Origin: Pseudidiomarina indica
GTDB taxonomy: Bacteria > Pseudomonadota > Gammaproteobacteria > Enterobacterales > Alteromonadaceae
Length of the DNA stretch: 64,000 bases
Direction of reading: 5' to 3'
NCBI RefSeq assembly: GCF_900104245.1
Contig: NZ_FMXN01000002.1
Coordinates: 1-64,000, forward strand
The notes below the pieces were generated by a model. The model had not been told where the DNA came from. It saw nothing but the letters and a program-made list of their open reading frames with translations, and did not search any database. Numbering within the stretch: the first letter of the stretch is position 1; each line of letters starts with the position of its first letter. This document shows positions 16,219 to 25,330 of this stretch, piece by piece. The position numbers and the translations under genes are program-made.

Positions 16219-16914
16219 TTAGAAGTTATAACGTAAACCAATCATCGCGACCGTTGGGTCAATATCAACGTTCACAGATTCTGCAGTAACGCCGTTAATA
16301 CGAACGTCAGCACGGGTATCGATTGCCATATAGCTGACCATGGCGTGAATGCCCCACTTTTCGTTCAGCTTATAGTTAAAGCCGGCTTGTGCCGCGAAAC
16401 CAAAGCTGTCGGATAGCGCTAAATCAACCGTGTCGGCGGCAGTAATCACACCTAACGCAGTCAAGGTATCGGTTAACTCAGGGTCCACATTGTCTTCAAA
16501 GAACGTGGTGTAGTTCAGACCTAAACCAACAAATGGTTTGAACACGTCACTGCCCACGTTAAAGTGGTACTGCGCCATCAAAGTTGGTGGCAAGTGCTTG
16601 GTTTTACCCACTTTCAGGCCATTAATTTCGCCTGAGCCGTGAATTTCGTGGCTAAACGGGGTGGCTGCAATCAGTTCAATGGTCCAATTCTCATCGATTT
16701 TGTAATCGATGGTTAAACCCAGCTGCACGTCACTATTTACTCGTACGCCCATGCTACCCGCCGGTGCACCAGCAACGCTTTCAATCACCGGCAAGGAACC
16801 ACTACTATCGTTTGGCATCACACCAATTGCACCCACGTTCACTGAAAAGTCAGCATAAGCTGGAGTGGCGGCGCCTAACGCAAGTAAACTACATACCAAT
16901 AATGATTTTTTCAT
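16219..16914 (-). CDS. ompW: OmpW family outer membrane protein
   Basis: A 231-residue protein has a signal peptide (cleavage after AYA), an eight-stranded barrel pattern and a terminal Phe (GLRYNF). Family marks include LPPTLMAQYHF, FKPFVGLGLNYTTFF and the segment NEKWGIHAMVSYM. OmpW forms a narrow outer membrane channel for small hydrophobic compounds and is linked to stress adaptation. A perfect FNR site upstream suggests induction when oxygen is low, as known for ompW in enteric bacteria. Ribosome site AAGGAGAG lies just upstream of the ATG. Confidence 0.92.
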   Translation of the reverse strand: MKKSLLVCSLLALGAATPAYADFSVNVGAIGVMPNDSSGSLPVIESVAGAPAGSMGVRVNSDVQLGLTIDYKIDENWTIELIAATPFSHEIHGSGEINGLKVGKTKHLPPTLMAQYHFNVGSDVFKPFVGLGLNYTTFFEDNVDPELTDTLTALGVITAADTVDLALSDSFGFAAQAGFNYKLNEKWGIHAMVSYMAIDTRADVRINGVTAESVNVDIDPTVAMIGLRYNF

Positions 16915-16940
16915 ACAGCTCTCCTTATCAAGATGCGTCC

Positions 16941-16981
16941 ATTTTAAGAATTGCTGCAGAGCATTTATTGATCGAGATCAA
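16941..16981 (-). promoter_or_regulatory. FNR site and -10 element of ompW
   Basis: TTGATCGAGATCAA (16968-16981) is a perfect FNR palindrome (TTGATNNNNATCAA). On the minus strand TAAAAT (16946-16941) is a good -10, placing transcription start near 16934. The centre of the FNR site is then about 40 bases upstream, the class II activation position. Confidence 0.8.
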
Positions 16982-17010
16982 TATGTTTAAAATCGAAAAT
17001 TCGGGGGTAT

Positions 17011-17056
17011 TTGGGCTCCTTGGAAGTACCCCAAAGGGGGTAGTTCCAAGGCCCAA
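17011..17056 (-). terminator. Long imperfect hairpin after the sulfatase operon
   Basis: Bases 17018-17032 pair with 17037-17051 (15 pairs, one G-G mismatch), and an outer TTGGG/CCCAA adds five more after a CT bulge. It lies 11 bases past the stop of the last sulfatase gene but lacks a T-run, so it may stabilise the 3' end rather than terminate alone. Confidence 0.5.
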
Positions 17057-17066
17057 GGCAGGTTCA

Positions 17067-19340
17067 TTAAAGGGTTACGCGACAATCATTGCCTAAATTA
17101 TCCTCAATGATTGCTTTATCGGCTAAGTCGGTCACCCCATCCAAATTCAGATCGTACCAACTTGATTTGCCCCGTTCAGGCGCAGCCCAATATTCCCACT
17201 CATCCAAATCCGTTTGATTCACCAGCAAATCACCATTGCCGTCGCCAGGACAACTAATGGCGGTGGCCAGTAACTCATCCAAACTGCTCCGTAACGTGGT
17301 CAATCGTGCCAGTTGTTCGGCATTCAGCTGTGCCTCCCCATTGGCTAATAAGTTGGCATCTTCACGGTCCAACTTCAGTTCTTGTGGGTTCGCACTCTCG
17401 TTCACTTCATACAATTCTTCGGTATGCACCAACCCTTGCGTTTGACAATTCGGTCGCGCCAGTCGCACCAATTTATACTCGCCATCGCGCAGGGTGAATT
17501 GCTGCTCAGGGAACAAGGTCAAGGCAGGCTCTCCCAGTCCTTCTCGATAGGCGTTGACCGCACAGCACGAGGTGAAGCCGTCGGGGTCGATATCGCTACC
17601 CGGCCCATACCAAACCCCGCTTTGATCTTCACAGACTTCTTGCTGTGGAAATATCTGCACACAAATGTTGGCTTGAGGCAGCACACAAGGCGGGGGTGGA
17701 CTGCTGTTGGGGTTCAAAGCCAGCTCGGCGTAGTTATAATCACGAATCGGAGGATGATCCGGGTCCTCTAAATAAGGGAACACTGGCTGCGCATCAAGCC
17801 GTAGCTCTTCAGCTATCGCCGTATCATCAATGCCGGCAATGCCGGTAAAGAGGCGAAACAAGTCCGTGCTATTAATCATGTGCGGCACGTCCCTATCGGG
17901 CTCCACCACCGTAGGACCCGCCACAATGAGCGGGACCCACACCCCACTTTGATACAGCGAGCCTTTGGCCCGCAACGGATCAAACGGCGCTTTCACCGAC
18001 GGCATATAAGTGCCATTGTCCGCCGTAATCACCACCACAATGTCGCTCTCTTCGTTATAGACCAAGGCGCCATCGGCATCCCGTGTGGCCACGCCAATGC
18101 TTTCAAACAGCCGCCCCATTTCATGGTCAATGGCTTCTAACATGTGCTGTACCACAATCCGCTGTTCCGCAAACTCAGCCAAAGGCGTCGGATCCACCAC
18201 CCCAACATCCGCCAAGCGACTACTCACCGGCGTGCCGCAGCCTGCCAAACTCAGCATCGCCTCGGGATGAGGTAATAACGCCGCGGGGGGTGGCTGCAAC
18301 GGTGCATGTAACGCCGAAAAACCTAAACTCAGCATCCATGGCGTTTGGTCATCATCCGCTCGCTCTTGCATGGCCTTGATCCACGCAATAGCCCGATCGG
18401 TTTCAAGCGTGGTTCGATATCCCCGAGCAGCAGGATCACTGGGCGTTAGCGTGTAGGCATTGCCATCCATGTCGTTGATTTTCCACTCGCCGGTGTAATA
18501 GCCATTTTGCACATCAAAGCGCAATTCGGCCGCCCGCGTGGCTTGATAATCGGTCGTATTCGGATCCAAAATACCGCCCTGCTCGACACAGGTACGTCCC
18601 GGCGTCGGATACAGTTCGGGATCATTCATCACCACATGGTCGCCATCGACAAAATAGCACACGCCAAAATCAGCACCATGTTCAGCATCCAAGGCGGTCA
18701 CTGGCACCCAACCACATTGATAGGTACCTTCTGAGCCAACACCGCCGGCCGTGGTGTCAATCGGATACGGCGCGCCATCAAGATACCCGGCAAAGTAATC
18801 CCACCCCAAAATGCGCATGGCGTCATCCCCTAACGGATGGTTGTCCGGCCCTAAATCCGAGCCCGTGAGATGCATTTTGCCAATCAAACCGCTCACATAG
18901 CCGGCTTCTTCACGCAATAGCTCGGGTAATGACGTGGCATAGGGCGACATCTGTGAGTTCGCTAAATCCGTAGATAGAATGGCATTGTGCACACCATTGC
19001 GGAACGGATAACGACCGTCAAAAAAGCTCACGCGCGTGGGCGAACAAGTGGGCATCGACCATGTATTCCGAAAACGTACGCCGGCTTCCGCAATGGTATT
19101 AATACTCAGGGTATTCGCCGGGGTTACCCCGCCGTAGCCAAACGCACTAAACTGGTCAATTCCCGCATCATCAATCACCAAAAATAAAATATTCGGCGGC
19201 TGCGGCGTCACCGCACCCGGATCATCTGGGTCTACGTTAACCGGCGGCTCATCGGGCTGACTGTCACTTCCACAGGCGGCCAACAACAGCGTTCCGATCA
19301 CGAGTAACCCTCTCAGCCATGGTGTTTGTAATCGTTTCAT
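17067..19340 (-). CDS. Lipoprotein sulfatase with dockerin-like tail (copy 2)
   Basis: About 757 residues. A lipobox (LLAAC, Cys23) precedes a sulfatase domain with metal-binding DD (IDDAGID, about 57), the formylglycine motif CSPTR (Cys99), GKMHLTG, a catalytic His in SALHAPLQPPP, and DNGTY plus KGSLYQSGVWVP. The C-terminal ~60 residues hold two EF-hand-like repeats (GDGNGDLLVNQTDLDEW and LNLDGVTDLADKAI), resembling dockerin calcium repeats. Such enzymes cleave sulfate esters, often on algal polysaccharides. Start 19340 is chosen for its GAGGAAAA ribosome site and lipobox. The gene begins 19 bases after its paralogue ends. Confidence 0.85.
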   Translation of the reverse strand: MKRLQTPWLRGLLVIGTLLLAACGSDSQPDEPPVNVDPDDPGAVTPQPPNILFLVIDDAGIDQFSAFGYGGVTPANTLSINTIAEAGVRFRNTWSMPTCSPTRVSFFDGRYPFRNGVHNAILSTDLANSQMSPYATSLPELLREEAGYVSGLIGKMHLTGSDLGPDNHPLGDDAMRILGWDYFAGYLDGAPYPIDTTAGGVGSEGTYQCGWVPVTALDAEHGADFGVCYFVDGDHVVMNDPELYPTPGRTCVEQGGILDPNTTDYQATRAAELRFDVQNGYYTGEWKINDMDGNAYTLTPSDPAARGYRTTLETDRAIAWIKAMQERADDDQTPWMLSLGFSALHAPLQPPPAALLPHPEAMLSLAGCGTPVSSRLADVGVVDPTPLAEFAEQRIVVQHMLEAIDHEMGRLFESIGVATRDADGALVYNEESDIVVVITADNGTYMPSVKAPFDPLRAKGSLYQSGVWVPLIVAGPTVVEPDRDVPHMINSTDLFRLFTGIAGIDDTAIAEELRLDAQPVFPYLEDPDHPPIRDYNYAELALNPNSSPPPPCVLPQANICVQIFPQQEVCEDQSGVWYGPGSDIDPDGFTSCCAVNAYREGLGEPALTLFPEQQFTLRDGEYKLVRLARPNCQTQGLVHTEELYEVNESANPQELKLDREDANLLANGEAQLNAEQLARLTTLRSSLDELLATAISCPGDGNGDLLVNQTDLDEWEYWAAPERGKSSWYDLNLDGVTDLADKAIIEDNLGNDCRVTL

Positions 19341-19359
19341 CGTGTTTTCCTCGGTACTG

Positions 19360-21582
19360 TTATAGGCCACATACCGTCCCTAAGGCGGCCTCTATGATTG
19401 TGAGATCATCCATGTCAGTACTGCCATCAAAATTCACGTCATACCAACTGGATGCCGTCCAACCGGCATCCACAATGGCGTGGTAGTTATCGATATCGCG
19501 CTGATCCACCACCCCATCATAATTGCCATCGCCTACACAATCCGGCTGGGAACTCATGATGTCTGCAACAGCGGCACTTAAAGCGGCATAGTTTTGCTGT
19601 GCTTCTTCGGTTAAATCAGGCACTCCAGCCGCACCCGCGCCAGCCAATAGGTCACGGTTGGCGGTGTCCAACAAGGGCACGTGATCTTGGTTGATCTGGT
19701 ACAGCTCAATCGAGAACCAATCCACCGGGCCGTCAGTGGCCGGGTCATAATCCAGCGCATGGTTTTGCACCAATTTATAGTGCTCATTACGAATGGCCTG
19801 ATACAAGGTCGGCCCCATCGCCAAGCGATTGGTTTCGTATTGCGCTGGATCGGCCTGATAAATGACTTGGTTCACCTCCCAGCATTGCGCTAAATCACCG
19901 GATTGATAGGTTTGCACCACCAGACTATCGTCCGCACCAATACCCCACCACACACCGCCGTTATCTTCGCAAACACTTTTACTGGTTGGCGTATGCGAGC
20001 ACATGGTGCTAAACACACAAGGCCCGTTACGACCATCGTTTAACTGAATGTTCAGGGCCCCTTGGGCAAAGTTATAGGTGCGTAAGCTCGGCTGCGTGGC
20101 GTCCTGAAGATACGGCATCAACCCCATACTATCGGGACCACCCATCGCGATCACGTCCGCTTCAAGGCCTGCGATTTCACCAAACAAGCCATACACATCG
20201 GTGGCATTCACCATATGTTCAACGTCACGATCCGGATCGTCCACCAAATGCCCGCCCACCACGAGCGGCACCCACACACCGGTTTGATAGGCTGTGCCTT
20301 TGGCGCGGTTTAAATCAAACGGGGCTTTCACCGTCGGGCCAAACGAACCGTTATCGCCCACAATCACGACCATGGTGCGGCTGTCCGGGTTGTAGACCAG
20401 ACCGTCTTCGGTTTCGGTGACAATTCCGGTCTCTTTCATGAGCTGAGCTAATGCCGTATCGAGCCCTTCAATCATGGCATCGGCGATGCGTCGGGCATTC
20501 AAGGTATTGCCCGCACTTAAGTCACACTGAGCGTTCAACTCATGATGCAAGTCGCGCACCATCAATTCAGCGGGAGGCGGTTGCAACGGGGTATGGGGCG
20601 CGCTAAAGCTCACCGTCGCCATCCATGGTTGCTCACCGCTGCGGCTGTTTATCCATTCGGTGGCGGCCTGTGCTTCAATCACCGAGCGGTAGCCACGGCC
20701 ACGTGGATCCGCTAAGGGCACTTGCTCCACCTCGGCGCCATCATTAATCACCAATTCGGACACGTAGTGGGCATTCTCGCGGTCGAACACCACAAACTCA
20801 GGTGCGGTGGCAGCGCACGATGCATTGGGCACCAAAATACCGCCTTGCAACACACACTGGAGGCCCACGCTATCGCCAGTTCCGCTGTACGTTAATTCAC
20901 TGCACTGGGTGGCGGAGGTATAACAAGCACCTTGGTCCGCTCCCACGGTGGCGTTCTGCGCCAAACTCGGAACAAAGCCACAACTGTAGGTACCTTGCTC
21001 CCCCACGCCCCCAGCGGTGGTATCAATGGTTGCCGGTAAACCGCCCAACCAACCGTAAAAATAATCCCAGCCGAGCATATGGGGTGTCGCATATTCAAAG
21101 GGGTTGTGTTCCGGCCCGCCCAAGTGAAACTTACCGAACAAACCACTTTCATAGCCCGCTTCTTGCAACATTTTCGGCACCGTTTGTAAATACGGGGATA
21201 ACTGGGAGTTGGCAAGATCATTCGGCCCCAACGCCTGATACATCTTGGTTCGTAGCGGATAGGTACCCGCTAATAAGGCTCCCCGACCGGGCGAACACTC
21301 GGGCATGGACCAAGTATTACGAAAGCGCACCCCTGCTTGAGCAATGGCATTGATGGACGGAGTTTCCGGTGGGTTCACCCCGCCATACCCCATCACCGAC
21401 AACTGATCGATACCGACATCGTCCATCATGACAAACAAAATATTGGGAGCGAGCTCAACCGGATCCGGATCCGGATCAATCACCACCGGAGGGGTGGGCT
21501 CAGGGTCGGAGCTACTGTTATTGCATCCGGTGAGGGCAATGGCCGTGACGACGGCACAAAGCCAAGCCGTTGATGGTTTCAT
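19360..21582 (-). CDS. Lipoprotein sulfatase with dockerin-like tail (copy 1)
   Basis: A 740-residue paralogue of the downstream sulfatase. It has a lipobox (ALTGC, Cys20), a Pro/Asp-rich linker, MDDVGID, the formylglycine motif CSPGRGALLAGTYP (Cys96), GKFHLGG, SAPHTPLQPPP, GDNGSFG and KGTAYQTGVWVP, then a tail with two DxNxDG-type repeats. The formylglycine motif is closer to the canonical form than in copy 2. Several Cys-x(2,3)-GG segments recur in both proteins. It needs a formylglycine-generating enzyme, which is not in the window. Its start overlaps the stop of the cytochrome gene by 4 bases. The true substrate is unknown; phosphatase or phosphonate hydrolase activity cannot be excluded within this superfamily. 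Confidence 0.87.
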   Translation of the reverse strand: MKPSTAWLCAVVTAIALTGCNNSSSDPEPTPPVVIDPDPDPVELAPNILFVMMDDVGIDQLSVMGYGGVNPPETPSINAIAQAGVRFRNTWSMPECSPGRGALLAGTYPLRTKMYQALGPNDLANSQLSPYLQTVPKMLQEAGYESGLFGKFHLGGPEHNPFEYATPHMLGWDYFYGWLGGLPATIDTTAGGVGEQGTYSCGFVPSLAQNATVGADQGACYTSATQCSELTYSGTGDSVGLQCVLQGGILVPNASCAATAPEFVVFDRENAHYVSELVINDGAEVEQVPLADPRGRGYRSVIEAQAATEWINSRSGEQPWMATVSFSAPHTPLQPPPAELMVRDLHHELNAQCDLSAGNTLNARRIADAMIEGLDTALAQLMKETGIVTETEDGLVYNPDSRTMVVIVGDNGSFGPTVKAPFDLNRAKGTAYQTGVWVPLVVGGHLVDDPDRDVEHMVNATDVYGLFGEIAGLEADVIAMGGPDSMGLMPYLQDATQPSLRTYNFAQGALNIQLNDGRNGPCVFSTMCSHTPTSKSVCEDNGGVWWGIGADDSLVVQTYQSGDLAQCWEVNQVIYQADPAQYETNRLAMGPTLYQAIRNEHYKLVQNHALDYDPATDGPVDWFSIELYQINQDHVPLLDTANRDLLAGAGAAGVPDLTEEAQQNYAALSAAVADIMSSQPDCVGDGNYDGVVDQRDIDNYHAIVDAGWTASSWYDVNFDGSTDMDDLTIIEAALGTVCGL

Positions 21583-23639
21583 GGTGTTCTCCTTGTTGGG
21601 TGAGGATTCAACAGCAACGGATCGTTCGGGTTCATTGCCTGGAGTTGCTCCAACAGCGCAATTCGTTCACGTTCATCCTGGGTGTATTGCAACAATGCCA
21701 CTCGTAGGGAGCGTTGTTGCGGGGATTTATCAAGGGCGTCGCGCAGTACTTGTAACGCTTCAGTACGGCGACCACTATCAAACAATGCGACCGCATACAC
21801 ATAGGCATACTGACTCTGGTCAGGAGCCTGTTCGGTGGCTTGCTTTAAATAAGTTAAGGCCAGCGGTAGCTGCCCTTGTCGCACGAGGCTCAGTGCCAGA
21901 GCATAGGTGAGCTCCGCCGCTTCGGGCAGCCGTTGCTGAGCACCGCGTAACAACTGCTGGGCCTCTGCTGGTGCCTGTTGTTCACGCATTTGCGCCAAGG
22001 CAACCAAGGCGGGAAGGTAATTCGGATCCCGTGCTAGAGCGCGTTCTAACGCAGGCAGACTTTGGTCATGTCGGTTGGTGAGCGAGGCAATCATCGCTTG
22101 ATTAAAATGTGCTTGTGCGGTACCTAAATGGTGCGCTTGCAATTGCTCGTACTCTTCCACTTGCTGAGCTTGCAGTGGTCTCCCTTGGGCAATCAATTGC
22201 TCCAACGCCGTCACCCGCACTGCCCGAACTGGATCCGTGAGCAGCCGCGGCCACAGGCGTTCCAACACGGATCCCTGAAATAAACTCGGCAGCACTTCTA
22301 TGGCCGCCCGCCGTACCATGGGGTCTTGATGTTGCAAGGCTTGCGCCACCTCACGTTGAGCAGCGGTCGATGGATAATTTGGGAGCTCGCTAAGCAACGC
22401 CGCACGGCGAATGGCAGGTTGATCGTCCCGTTGTAGCTGCGCTAATAATTCTGCCGCCGCTCCGTCCTGACCATTTCGCGCTTTAAATAACGCCACGGCA
22501 TAGCCGCCATCGCGCGGTTGCGCCTTTGGATACCAGCGTTTGAAGGCAGCGATCACAGTGCTCGGATCGTCGTCTTGATGGCACCCTAAACAGGCATCGC
22601 TGTGCCCTAATGCCAATGCTTGAGCTGGGTTCGGGCTAGAAAAGCTATGATCATGCCGCCAGTCATTGCCCATATAGACCTTGGCCGGCATATGACAACT
22701 GGTGCACTGCGCTCCCACGCTATCGGCCGCATGAAAATGATGCTGTTGTTCACTGGTGGCATGGCATTGGGAGCAAACCTGCTCCCCCGGCGCTTGTAAC
22801 TGAGCGCTATGAGGATTATGGCAATCACTGCATACCACCCCAGCTTGATGCATCCGACTTTGAATAAAAGAACCGTACTCAAATACCTCATCCTTAATCT
22901 TACCGTCCACCTCGTATAACTCGGCCGTCAAAGGACTGATAAGCAGTTGGTCATGAATGGCAACGGTGGGCTGAAAGGGCTGCAACTCGCTACGGCGACT
23001 ATGGCATTGCGCACACACCTGCAACTGTTGCTCGGCATCAAACACCTGCAACGACCACCCAAAATTAGGTAAATTCACCGCGGTTGGAGTTTGCGCAGCC
23101 CAATCAAGATGTTGTTGCGCGGGACCATGACAACTTTGGCACCCGACCCCCAGCGCTTGCCACGACGAACGAAAGGTATCTGTTTCGACGTCGTAATTTT
23201 TCTGGTAATTCGTCACATGGCAGGCAATGCATTGGGTGTTTGCTTGATGCGCAATCTGTTGCCAGTGCAGTGGATGGTCGGGGGTATCTGCTTGCGCAGG
23301 ATAAAGATGAAAGAACTCTTGGCGTTCGGTATCCCAAGCTTTGCCGTAGGCTTGTAAACGCCCGTTGCGGGTTTCAATGAGAAATTGCTGGAGCGGTTCA
23401 TAACCGAGCGTAAAACGCACGGGCAGCCCATCCACTTCCGCACGCGTTGGCGCTGTCATTGCACGCGCGTGATGAGATGTTTGCCACTGTTGATAGACAC
23501 TTGAATGGCAGCCTTGGCAAGTTCTTTCGTCCGCCCAAGTTTCGGCCTTAGCAGGTGACATCAAACAGATAACGAACAGTGCTACCAAACAAGGCACGAT
23601 TCGCTGCCAATGGATTTGGCATCGTAATCGGTCGTTCAT
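21579..23639 (-). CDS. Octahaem cytochrome c with HEAT and TPR repeats
   Basis: A 686-residue periplasmic protein has a signal peptide ending near PAKA (about residue 32). Eight CxxCH haem motifs begin at about residues 41, 137, 167, 209, 270, 289, 312 and 350. HEAT-like repeats (about 390-500) and TPR repeats (about 510-670) follow. The haem part resembles cytochrome c554-type multihaem proteins; the repeats suggest protein-protein contacts. It is the first gene of an operon with two sulfatases, coupled by an ATGA overlap. The electron donor and acceptor are unknown. It could belong to a periplasmic redox complex that includes the sulfatases; this is inference. Confidence 0.88.
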   Translation of the reverse strand: MNDRLRCQIHWQRIVPCLVALFVICLMSPAKAETWADERTCQGCHSSVYQQWQTSHHARAMTAPTRAEVDGLPVRFTLGYEPLQQFLIETRNGRLQAYGKAWDTERQEFFHLYPAQADTPDHPLHWQQIAHQANTQCIACHVTNYQKNYDVETDTFRSSWQALGVGCQSCHGPAQQHLDWAAQTPTAVNLPNFGWSLQVFDAEQQLQVCAQCHSRRSELQPFQPTVAIHDQLLISPLTAELYEVDGKIKDEVFEYGSFIQSRMHQAGVVCSDCHNPHSAQLQAPGEQVCSQCHATSEQQHHFHAADSVGAQCTSCHMPAKVYMGNDWRHDHSFSSPNPAQALALGHSDACLGCHQDDDPSTVIAAFKRWYPKAQPRDGGYAVALFKARNGQDGAAAELLAQLQRDDQPAIRRAALLSELPNYPSTAAQREVAQALQHQDPMVRRAAIEVLPSLFQGSVLERLWPRLLTDPVRAVRVTALEQLIAQGRPLQAQQVEEYEQLQAHHLGTAQAHFNQAMIASLTNRHDQSLPALERALARDPNYLPALVALAQMREQQAPAEAQQLLRGAQQRLPEAAELTYALALSLVRQGQLPLALTYLKQATEQAPDQSQYAYVYAVALFDSGRRTEALQVLRDALDKSPQQRSLRVALLQYTQDERERIALLEQLQAMNPNDPLLLNPHPTRRTP

Positions 23640-23671
23640 GCCGCCTTGCCTTTTGGTTGTTATTTGTTCAC

Positions 23672-23701
23672 ATAGTAAAGTCTATATTAAATTTATGTCA
23701 A
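23672..23701 (-). promoter_or_regulatory. Sigma-70-type promoter of the cytochrome-sulfatase operon
   Basis: On the minus strand TTGACA (23701-23696) and TACTAT (23677-23672) are separated by 18 bases in an AT-rich stretch, 33 bases before the cytochrome start. Confidence 0.55.
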
Positions 23702-23788
23702 CAAGTTTCAGACTAAAATCACCCCCACTGGTAGCACAAAGGCCATAAAAGCAGGTACACTGTGAGCCCCGTTTGTAGAGGTTTAATC

Positions 23789-25231
23789 ATGACAGCCTTC
23801 CGCTCCAGCCAATCGTACGCCACGCAATTTCCCCAACTGGCACGAGCTTGCCAGCCCACTCCGGTCATAGCACCGCAATGGTTGGCGTTTAATCATGCCT
23901 TGGCAGATGAATTAGCTTGGCCAAGTGCTTGGCGGGATACCCAAGCGGGGCTTGAGCTCTTTGCGGGCAATACACTGCCCTCGTGGGTCACCCCTCATGC
24001 GTTGGCTTATGCCGGCCATCAATTTGCCCATTTTGTCCCACAACTCGGTGATGGTCGCGCCTTATTACTGACTGAAGTCGAGCTTGATGACCAGGGGCAA
24101 CAGCGGGTTGATGTGCAATTGAAAGGCGCGGGCCGTACCCCCTTTTCACGGGGCGGCGATGGTCGCTCAGCATTAGGGCCCGTGCTGCGTGAGTATCTGG
24201 TAAGCGAAGCGATGCACGCACTGGGGATTCCCACCACCCGAGCATTAGCAGCCGTACTCACTGGTGAACAGGTACAACGAGAAACCGCACTGCCAGGCGC
24301 TATTCTCACCCGCGTTGCCGCCAGTCACTTGCGGGTAGGAACTGCCCAATACGTGTTGCACCAGCAACAATTTGAGCTACTCAAAACCTTTATGGATTAC
24401 GTGATCCAGCGTCACTATCCGCACCTTACCCAGGCTGATGAACCCTACTTGGCGTTGTTAGAGGAAGTACAAAATCGACAAGCCGCCTTGATTGCCCAAT
24501 GGATGAGCATTGGTTTTATTCATGGTGTGATGAATACCGACAACATGACGCTTAGCGGTGAAACCATTGATTATGGTCCCTGCGCCTTTATGGAAGCCTA
24601 TCACCCGGCAACCAAGTTCAGCTTTATTGATAAACAAGGGCGTTATGCGTATCAGAATCAGCCGGCCATCGGACTGTGGAATATGGCCCGTTTTGCAGAA
24701 ACATTGCTGCCCTTGCTCGGCGACGAAACCACCAGTGTGGCACAAGCCACCGCAGTGCTAGAGGAGTTCCAGCCCACTTACGAACAGCATTATTGGCAGC
24801 TCATGTGCGCCAAAATCGGACTCGAGTTCACCCCAGCAGCACAACAACTGGTCCAACGTTATTTGAATTTGATGCAGGCGTATCAGGTGGACTATACCTT
24901 GGCCTTTCGGGTGTTGGCCGATGGTGATGTGCAGCGTGCCGCTCCATTATTTCAGCACCAAGATGACTGGCAATTGTGGTACCAAGATTGGCAACAACAG
25001 GTGACTCCTCAGGCGGTCGCTCAACTAGCACAGCGCAACCCTGCTTATATTCCACGCAACCATTTAGTAGAGCGCGCCATTCAAGAAGCATCTCAGAGCG
25101 GTGATTTAACCTATTTTAATCGTCTGCAGCAAATTCTTGCCCACCCCTATGAGGAGCGCCTTGAGTGTCAAGCCGAACTGCAACCAGCGCGCCCCGACCA
25201 AGCGGTCACCCACACCTTTTGTGGAACCTAA
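23789..25231 (+). CDS. selO: SelO/YdiU protein adenylyltransferase
   Basis: A 480-residue pseudokinase-fold enzyme of the SelO family, which transfers AMP from ATP to Ser, Thr or Tyr of redox-related proteins. Family marks are LGDGRALLLTEV, QLKGAGRTPFSRGGDGRSA, REYLVSEAMHALGIPTTRAL, HGVMNTDNMTLSGETIDYGP and FMEAYHP. The protein ends in Cys-Gly-Thr, with Cys at the third-last position where animal SelO has selenocysteine. ATG 23789 is chosen for the AGAGG ribosome site; an in-frame upstream start lacks one. It is divergent from the cytochrome operon. Confidence 0.93.
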   Translation: MTAFRSSQSYATQFPQLARACQPTPVIAPQWLAFNHALADELAWPSAWRDTQAGLELFAGNTLPSWVTPHALAYAGHQFAHFVPQLGDGRALLLTEVELDDQGQQRVDVQLKGAGRTPFSRGGDGRSALGPVLREYLVSEAMHALGIPTTRALAAVLTGEQVQRETALPGAILTRVAASHLRVGTAQYVLHQQQFELLKTFMDYVIQRHYPHLTQADEPYLALLEEVQNRQAALIAQWMSIGFIHGVMNTDNMTLSGETIDYGPCAFMEAYHPATKFSFIDKQGRYAYQNQPAIGLWNMARFAETLLPLLGDETTSVAQATAVLEEFQPTYEQHYWQLMCAKIGLEFTPAAQQLVQRYLNLMQAYQVDYTLAFRVLADGDVQRAAPLFQHQDDWQLWYQDWQQQVTPQAVAQLAQRNPAYIPRNHLVERAIQEASQSGDLTYFNRLQQILAHPYEERLECQAELQPARPDQAVTHTFCGT

Positions 25232-25330
25232 GCACACCCTCGTCTGCATAATCGTAGCAATCAGCAAAATTTTTGATTAAGCTCGTTATTGCAGTCCAAT
25301 GCTTTGATTTTATTTCGTGAGGGAACAATA

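Noticed and set aside
20802-21353. A 183-codon open frame on the plus strand
   Set aside because: It is antisense to a sulfatase gene with clear motifs; the frame has no ribosome site and an unnatural residue mix.
21460-21482. Short tandem GGATCC-type repeat
   Set aside because: It encodes the Pro-Asp linker after the lipobox of a sulfatase; ordinary low-complexity linker.
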